This document shows, piece after piece, positions 44,557 through 53,500 of a stretch of 64,000 nucleotides of DNA. The notes beneath the pieces were generated by a model. That model searched no databases, had not been told where the DNA came from, and saw only the letters and a program-made list of their open reading frames with translations. The DNA comes from Haliclystus octoradiatus (Eukaryota; Cnidaria; Staurozoa; Stauromedusae; Haliclystidae): assembly GCA_916610825.1 (NCBI GenBank), contig OU744454.1:2152501-2216500 (forward strand). Direction: 5' to 3'. Numbering within the stretch: position 1 is the first letter of the stretch; each line of letters starts with the position of its first letter. Made by a program: the position numbers and the translations under genes.

Positions 44557-47500
44557 TTATTTTTCAACTTCATAGTCATGAATGACTTGAGTTGAGGTGC
44601 CGAATTTGGATAAAAAGGCAATCTACAAGGAAGAAAAATAAATGAAATGTTTATAACAATTTTACAAATCGCATTTTCTAAACACATTAGTTGATATTAT
44701 AACCACTAAATATATTGCTGACAGTTTGGTAAACGTGTTTGAAAATTTAACACAAATACGGGTAAACAAATTCTTCTTAATATACCGGCAAAACTGTTTG
44801 TTTATTTTACCAGTAATCATATTTACCACACAAGATGATGATGAGATGCACAAAGAATGTGTCGTTGAGTGCACAAGCCTCTACAGTAGCCTGTCAGAAG
44901 TTCATGAACTCTGTTTTACAAGGAGGCTGTAGCCAAAATAATGTAATTTTACATACAGTATCTCTACCAGCCATTCGCCAATACGCAAAACTAAATTATA
45001 CCTTGATTTGAGTCCAGCTCAGACGTTTGAAGGTTTCCCGATCGATGGAGAATGCAAGAGAATTAACAGCACCTACAGAAAAGTGAACAGTCAACATCAG
45101 AACTCCAATCTAGTTGTAAAATAACCTGTTTTGTATGGTTGTCTCTTTTGGCAATTTTGAGATTGCTAAAGTGTATGAAAAAGATGAATTTGATTAAAAA
45201 GCAATATTCATTTCTTTGCTTTATTTCGAAATATTCCGAAAAGAAAATCTAGTTGAGCTTATTTGCATGAATCTGCAACTGCATATTCCTTGTTCGGTCT
45301 TGCAATGTACAATATTTGTATTGGTATAGTCAATAAAATCCCATAGATTAAATAAACCAATAATTGTAGACTATTTCCAATAAAGATATAATCGTCAAAA
45401 TGTCTCCATTTTTTGTTTATTTTGTCTATGGGACTATAAAATCCGTACTACACAGGAAAATTAACAACATGAATTTTTACTATGAAATACAATATTCAGT
45501 ACAGTACAGGATGTGCTGCTTATTACGCCTTCTGACATAAGATTTACGGTAGCCTTCTAGAATCATATAACATTTAATAAAAAATTTTTTGTTGAGGTTG
45601 AGGACCTCTTGAATCAGAAAAAGATCATATTTCATCTGAATTTGCTCTTGCCCTCTGGGATCAAGTATATCCGGACCCCCACTTTTGTTGGACTCTATGA
45701 TCATACCTTGTAATGGAGCTGTGATAACACTGAGAATAATTAATGTGTAATTAGTTTCTTTGTGGTGATTTGCGGCATTATGTATCCTGATTGAAATAAA
45801 AATGACCATCATAATAATTTGATATTTATACAATAATAATAATAAAAACCTAACGAGGTAGAAGAATGATCATCAACCAGCTCAGGGTACTACAGATCTG
45901 TACAATTATGATAATTGATAATTGGAAAATTTGTCAATATTCTCGAAACTTACTTACTATATAATTTCCAATTTATCAACAAGACAGATAATGGTCAATC
46001 AATTCCAAAATTATTTTCAATAGATTATTTCAATCATCAATTTCAAACAAACAAACAAATAAAAAATCATGAAATGAAAAACGTATTGTTAACAGGGGTT
46101 TTGAGCCGTAGCCGGTAGAATACGTTCTGGTTATCATGGTCGACTAAATCAAGCAATTGGTCAGCTTTGACACACACCAATCATATGAAGTATTATGTAA
46201 GTCCATAAAATATATGTTTGTGAAGACAAAATACAAAGTTGATGATGATGATGATGATGATGATGTTTCATTTTTATCAGTAATTTGAGATTGAATATCG
46301 CTGTTGTGAGTTTAATTAATTCCTTTAATATTCCTGCGAAAAGCAGTTCATGAACTATTCATGAAAGTTAAATGGTGTAAATTTTATGAATTTGTTTTTA
46401 GCATTTTGACTTTATACCTGAATATAAATGGACATATACTGAGACTGAGATAAATCAATGGATACGCCAAAAGTTGTTTTACTTCTTGCCGTAAAATAAT
46501 CTGAAAATATAAACAAATATTAAAACTTAAACTCAAATATCCTCTACACCAAAATATAACAGTTATCTCAAGTCAGCTCTTTGAACTTTCTCACAAAAGA
46601 TAGCCAAAATCCATAAAATGTACGAAATTATAAAAATTTATATATTTTCCCTGTTCTTCTTCATTCCATATGAGCTACTTGATTTTTTTTTGGTGTCATA
46701 CGCCTTTTAATTTGTGAATGATATATTTTTATTATATGTGGATAAAATTTATCATGCAAGGATAGAGGCACACTGAAGAGTACTACAGCCTCCTACAGTA
46801 TTATATTATTGAGGTGATAGTTTCACAATGACATCATCATTAATACGCAGTGGCACATCACATGATTATTTTAAGAAGCTAGTCTTCAGCGACTGTCTTA
46901 ATAATTCTGCATTGTTAGCTAGTGATTGTGCCCAGAAGCATTACGAAACAGGGCTCACTAATATCACCACAGGACAGTCTATGATTTGCATTGGTTATAA
47001 TCAATCCACTTCTCCCACCCTCCAAATTCCCTACAGGTCCATCCGTTGAAGATGTAGTAAGTGACCTCTCTTAGCTTGCTATTGTAATCTTTCACTTGTA
47101 CTTCCTCTGCTTTTCTTTTGGATTTTTTCACTGATTATCAATGTGACTGGGGCATAGTATGATGGCTCTTCTCGCTTCTTGTCTTGGGGCAGAGATAGGT
47201 TCACAACGCTAACTATCAGCTTCGGATGCATGCACATGCTACACAAATGCTGCCATCATGCTGGCAATCGCCACTATGCTAGAAAAAACCACCTACCAAG
47301 CATCAATGCCAGCTCTCATCTTCAGTGATGAGTTTAAATATTAGTATGTCATATCTGTCGTTGTATGCCGTTATAATTATGTTTCTATTATTTTTGAAAT
47401 CCAATACAGTGAAACGTGTACATATAATTGTATATAACAGTCAGCTAAATTAACCACTTTTATATGCAGATGGTCATTATATACATACTAATTCAATAGA

Positions 47501-50500
47501 AAATACTATTTTACACATTGAAAGAGTGACCACTATAGACAGGTGGCCGCTTTATAGAGGTGACCGGTATAACAGGTTTGACTGTATATGTATTTTCGTG
47601 GATTTAATCTTATTTGAAAAAAAGGTAAAAGATGATGAAGACGATGTACCTTATCTGTCTCTTCTTCGGCATTGTATGTTCCGCCCCATTCGCTAGCCTA
47701 TACCATGATAAGAATAAACAAAACAAAAATATAATGAATTGGTTGTAATATAAAATAGCAGGTAAGCTTGTAAGTAAATGGCCTGGTTTTTAAGAACATT
47801 AACTGTTTATGTTTTCATGTTTAGACTTTTCAATAAATAACTGACTTACCTTTCTATAAACTTTAACAATGATAAAAATATATGTTGCAAGCATGGTGAA
47901 CGACAAGAGATACATTGGGATATACCATCTGTAGAATAAATGATTGGAGTATTCATGGTATGTATAATGTATATATGAAATGTATGCATGTATGTTTGCT
48001 AGTCAGTTGGTGACATATAGGAGACTTGCGGCGGATACATTTCATGAACATTTTACAGATAAACAACCATAAATAAAATAATCAATTTCCGTAAAATAAG
48101 ATAGGTGACTTACACTCCAAATCTCCACGATACGCTTTTATCATCTATCCAACTGAAAAATTCAAAATGCATCAGAGTTAGACAATTAATTAAGACACAA
48201 AGCAAAAGGTTTTTTGTAGTAATATTATTATCATATCATAATCTTGGTATCACTTCCTTTAACATCACAGTACTAATATTGTCAATTCTTGGTAAATCAG
48301 GAAAATATTGTCTCTAGACATTGTAATCTCATTCCTTGCTTGATGCTCTAATGAATAACAACTCAAACTCAATATGTTGTATTAATACTACAGTGAAACC
48401 TGTATATAACAGCCAGCTACGAGAGGTAGATAAATTGACCACTATATACAGGTGGCCTTTATATACAGGTTTAATTCAATAGAAAATACTATCTTAGATA
48501 TTGCAAAAGTGACCACTATAGACAGGTGGCTGCTTTATAGAGGTGACCGTTATAACAGGTTTGACTGTATACCAATCCTGCTTACACAGTATTCTCATAC
48601 TATTACACAACCCACAAACAAAACATTCCTATTGGTAATTTTTAACCAAAAATAGCATACCGTAGTATCCTTTACGATGTCAATATTTAATCACCTCAGA
48701 CATGATTATACAAAATGCGAAAAGCTTACCACCACACACCAGCAGGACCATAATGGCTACCAATAAAAGGAACAGCTGCCCATATCAGAGGAACACCCCA
48801 TGAAAACAAATGATACCACCTAGAAGAACGTAATCAAATACATCCAATTAATGTTTCACTTCAATGTACAGTCAAACCTGTTATAACGGTCACCTCTATA
48901 AAGCCGTCACCTGTCCATGTTGGTCAATTGATCTACCTCCCGCCGTAGCTGGCCGTTATATACAGGTTTTACTGTATCATTAATTAATATTATTTCCCCT
49001 AAAAGTTTTGAGAAATGCTATTGACATCAGGGACACTAAAAGGGGAGTTAAGCGGGGCTCGGAATATTTTTTGAGACATTTTGATTTCAAATATGAGATT
49101 GAAATTGCAAAAAAAGTTTTAAAATTGGTCACCTCATACAGCGACCACCTGTCAATAATGGTCACTCTTGCGATGTTTAAAATTGTTTTTTATTGAATCA
49201 ACTCTTTATACAAAGGTCACCTGTATATAGTGGTCAATTTATCTACCTATCGTAATAACTGGCTGTTATATACAGGTTTCACTGTAGTCTGAAAATAAGG
49301 ATTTTGATAATTTCTCAACGAATTTCAATAAAACTTAAGGCAAATATTAGAGTAAAAATAATTAAAAATCTGTCAAACGTCTAAAAATCTCTTTTCTGAA
49401 TTATGATGATCAGATCATGTCTCAAAACTTCTTGTAGTCATCCTAAACTAAAAATTACAGAATAGTATGAAATCAAATAGGACGGTGCAAACAAAAAATG
49501 TTGAAATTCAAAACTTTTAAAACTTTCCGTAATCAAGTTAATCAGATAGTGGCACATGGTCTTAAAATAAGGTATGTAAAATTTTATTCCCGTACAAAAT
49601 TGTTTAGGAGCACTCAGCACATTTCAATTATATTAAATTTTGTACAGTGTTTACGGTAATTTGTTTCATTATTCCCCGACTGCGGCGATGAAACAAATAT
49701 TTGCCTCTTTATTCATTTGTTTCTAGACTTTTCAAGATTCTGCATGGTTAAAATTGAATCCAGTCATCTATTGTCATTTAGAGGCAAAAAATTTTGATAT
49801 TGGGTGTTTCAATGAAAGTTTTGCTCGCTCTTTTTAGAAAATAATACACTCAACGTACTTAGTAAGTTAGTGTAGCGCTATAAAAACCTAAGAAAATATG
49901 CGCCCAAAAGGATTGTATCTAGGCATCAGTAGGACTATGCTAGCTCTCCTCTTGTCTCACTAAGTGTGCTTTGTGTATCATTTTTCCAAAATATCTCGAG
50001 TCTGGCTATATTTGATAATTACATAATGAATAGCCTGTGCTAATTACATAATGAGATCAACGCATACCGAGCCAATCAAATTAAATAAACATTGCTTACT
50101 TTTCAAAACTATATTTACTTTCTAATTTCTGAACTGTCCAAAACAGATTAAATGTTATACAGCATACCCATAACAATGTTGCCCAATCTGTGAATCAACA
50201 AATAACAAAAGATAACGTAAATAAAATGCAAAATATTACTCCATATTTTAATGTGACTTTCAAAGCTTCAACGGTGAAATTGTGAGACATTGTCTGAATA
50301 AATATTTGCTTTCTAGTCAGGGTCCGACAAAATGTTCAGCCTTCAGACATCCTAGAGGCATTTCAACATTTTCTTCTGAATTTTTGTTGTTGATGTTTGA
50401 CCAATAAACCATTAAAAACATCAATTTTTTTCTGAATTATGTCTAGCCTTCCGGGATCTAGGATCCCAGGATCCCCACTTTTGTCGGATCCTGTTTCTAG

Positions 50501-53500
50501 TGCATCAATGCAAAACTAAAAAACAAGTTGATGCCTGCTGCAAATAATAATAGTAATAATCCAAATTCCAAATGTCGGAGGAATCAGAGTCTCGAATCGG
50601 CACACTTAGCAAACAGTAGCAGTTTACTAACCAACAAATCAGTTCATTCCGTTTCCTAGAAGATGGCATACGGTACATTAAAAGTCATCAAAAGTGGAAG
50701 TCGTTGACGCTCAGCATTTGAAAAAAACTATTTTCAAAATACAGTGTCAACTGTACTTTTAAACGTGCCTCAAACACAGAAGTTTTATTTTTATCAATAT
50801 GACAAGAATAATCGACTTTGATTTGTTTTCGTTGTTGTTGTTATAATTGAGGATTATTGTACACAAGCAGTGGCTTATTTCTTCCCAAACGACTAGATTG
50901 TATAAGTCAAGGTAGGTTTTTGAAGCTATTTTTGAAGTTTTAAAAGGTCAACTTATACATGGCAATATACGGTAATAATAAAGCAATGAATAACGTTGGT
51001 ATTATCATTTGTTGTGAACATAAGCCGGTCAGTGATATTGATTAACCGGAGTAGAATAGTTGAGTTTGATAAAAATTGTTTCTGAAAAATTTGTGATATT
51101 AAACAAGTAATGACATTAACAGGAATGATAGGCCTATTAACATACTGTATGTATATTTTTTAGCTTACCAAAATAAGACATCATAAATGCTTGGAAACTA
51201 CAAAATGCCCCAGCCGGATAGATATCACCCTATAACAATATAACATATGAATATTTGTAAAACGTTGTCTTACTGATTGGCTATAGGGCTCAATGCAAAA
51301 TATAGCAGAGCTTAAATAGTAGGAGTCAGAGAATCAGACAGTCATGTTTGCTACTTGAAGTTTCACGCCGAGGCGATCATCAGGCAATCTATTCAATAGA
51401 TTGCCTAGATTGAATAGATTGCCTGATGATCGCCTTGGCGTGAAACTTCAAGTAGCAAACATGACTGTCTGATTCTCTGACTTTAATTAACATATGAGTA
51501 TTATATGTTATAAGTTTTATAACATATTATAAGTATTCAAGGTGAATCAAGTAGACAGTAGAGTAATAAAGGGAAGTCACCATGTAACCCAAATCAATAT
51601 TCATAACAGATCAGATTTGCACTCTAGATTGTTTGCATTGTACTGTAACCGTACTCAATGTTTGGGAAGACCAGGCCGACGCATATCTTCATTCAGCACA
51701 AATATTAATAATTACTTTAACTATCTGATGATTAAAAAGTTCAGTACCTAGGTATTGTAGTTTGCTTTTCTAAACACCCCTATCTTATTGTAATAAATTA
51801 TGACTATTGTCATACTTGTTATAACAGTCACCTCTATACAGCGACCACCTGTCTATAATGGTCACTCTAGGTAAGTCTGTTATATCTGTTATATCATTTT
51901 CCATTGAATCAACCCTGTATATAACCCCTGCGAAAGAAAATCCAAGAGTTCATGCACAATTCATGCACAATTCATGAACAATTCATGAACATTTTTTTGT
52001 TGGTTCATGAACAGTTCATGAACAGTCACAAAGAGTTCACAAACACTTCATGAACCGGTTCATGAACTGGTTCATGAACAGGTCATGAACTTTTGGGCAA
52101 TTTCACGTTAATGAACTCATGAACTTTTTTTCGCAGGGGAAATGCCACCTGTATACAGTGGTCAATTTTTTTTCAATTTTGTCAACTCATTGCTGGCTGT
52201 TATATACAGGTTTCACTGATATCATTTTTTTCGAACTTCACTTATTTACTTGTGTCAATAGAATGCCCTCTTACCTGCTCTAAATCGCACAATTGAATAA
52301 TCAAAAACATAATTATTAAAAGGTATTACACAAACATAATTATTTCAGAGGTGATACAATGATTTCCTTGACAAAATGGCTAACTCTTCTGACGAAGGAA
52401 TTATTTATAGAAAATATTTGCAAAGATGCTTGAAAAAATATCAGAAATTTCCCCGACGAGGGAGCTGAAACCCCTATGGTGCCACCTTTAATTTAACCAA
52501 TTACCATAATGTAGGATATGCTACCGAAAAATGCAGATAATGTCAATGCAAGAATCATCCTCTGCAATAATAGAAAAATAGCAAATTAAATTTCAACAAA
52601 TAATTCAATAGCAAAGATTATGTATATACATACAAATTAAAGGCCACATTATTATTTCAATAGTTAGATACATGGCTTGTATCCCTGAAATCACATGCGT
52701 GCAACAAAACCCACGCGTCAGAAACCTAAGGCATGTGATGGCGTGCGATTTGTTACCATGGCAACACGATAACCGCTTGTCATGGTAACACGATTACTGC
52801 TTGTCATGGCAACACAATTTTAAGCTGTTTTCTAGTCGTTTTTACTGGTGATAAATACTAAAAAAAAACATAATTTTGAAAACACTCCTGCCTGATGATC
52901 TCATTTCACAATTATTTGCTTGGAATTATTAATTATGCCTCGGAATACAAGCCATGTAGATACTATCCTATCTGAAATGTGCTGGATTAGCTGATGGTAA
53001 CAATGAAAGTGAGAAATATTTATTATATGTTAAAAAAACAAATTTAAATTAAAATTGTACACAAACATAAAAGCTTGAATAAAGCAACTAACAATATACA
53101 TATTTACACAAAGATTAAGAAAAAAACAGAAATGTTCCAAAAGCACCAAGTAAAACATACGCATCATCATCATCACCCCTGTGAAAATAGTCGATGAATG
53201 TTAAATGGCCCAATTTTCATGAACTTTCATCAAAAAGTCCATGAAAATTGGGTCATTTCAAGTTCATGATGTAGTTCATGAACTGTTTTATGAACTACTT
53301 ATAAGGTTTGCGTAAACAGTTCAGAAAGTTCATGAACAATTCATGAAGTCAATAAAAGTTTTTCACAGGGGCTAGTGCACAGGGAATAAATTTACTTCAA
53401 CATTTAAGGCCTCATTTTTAAACTATAAATTCAGAGAATTAGTTTTCATTGATAAATCACTGTTATATAATATACTTATATTATAAAAAAAAGATTTAAA

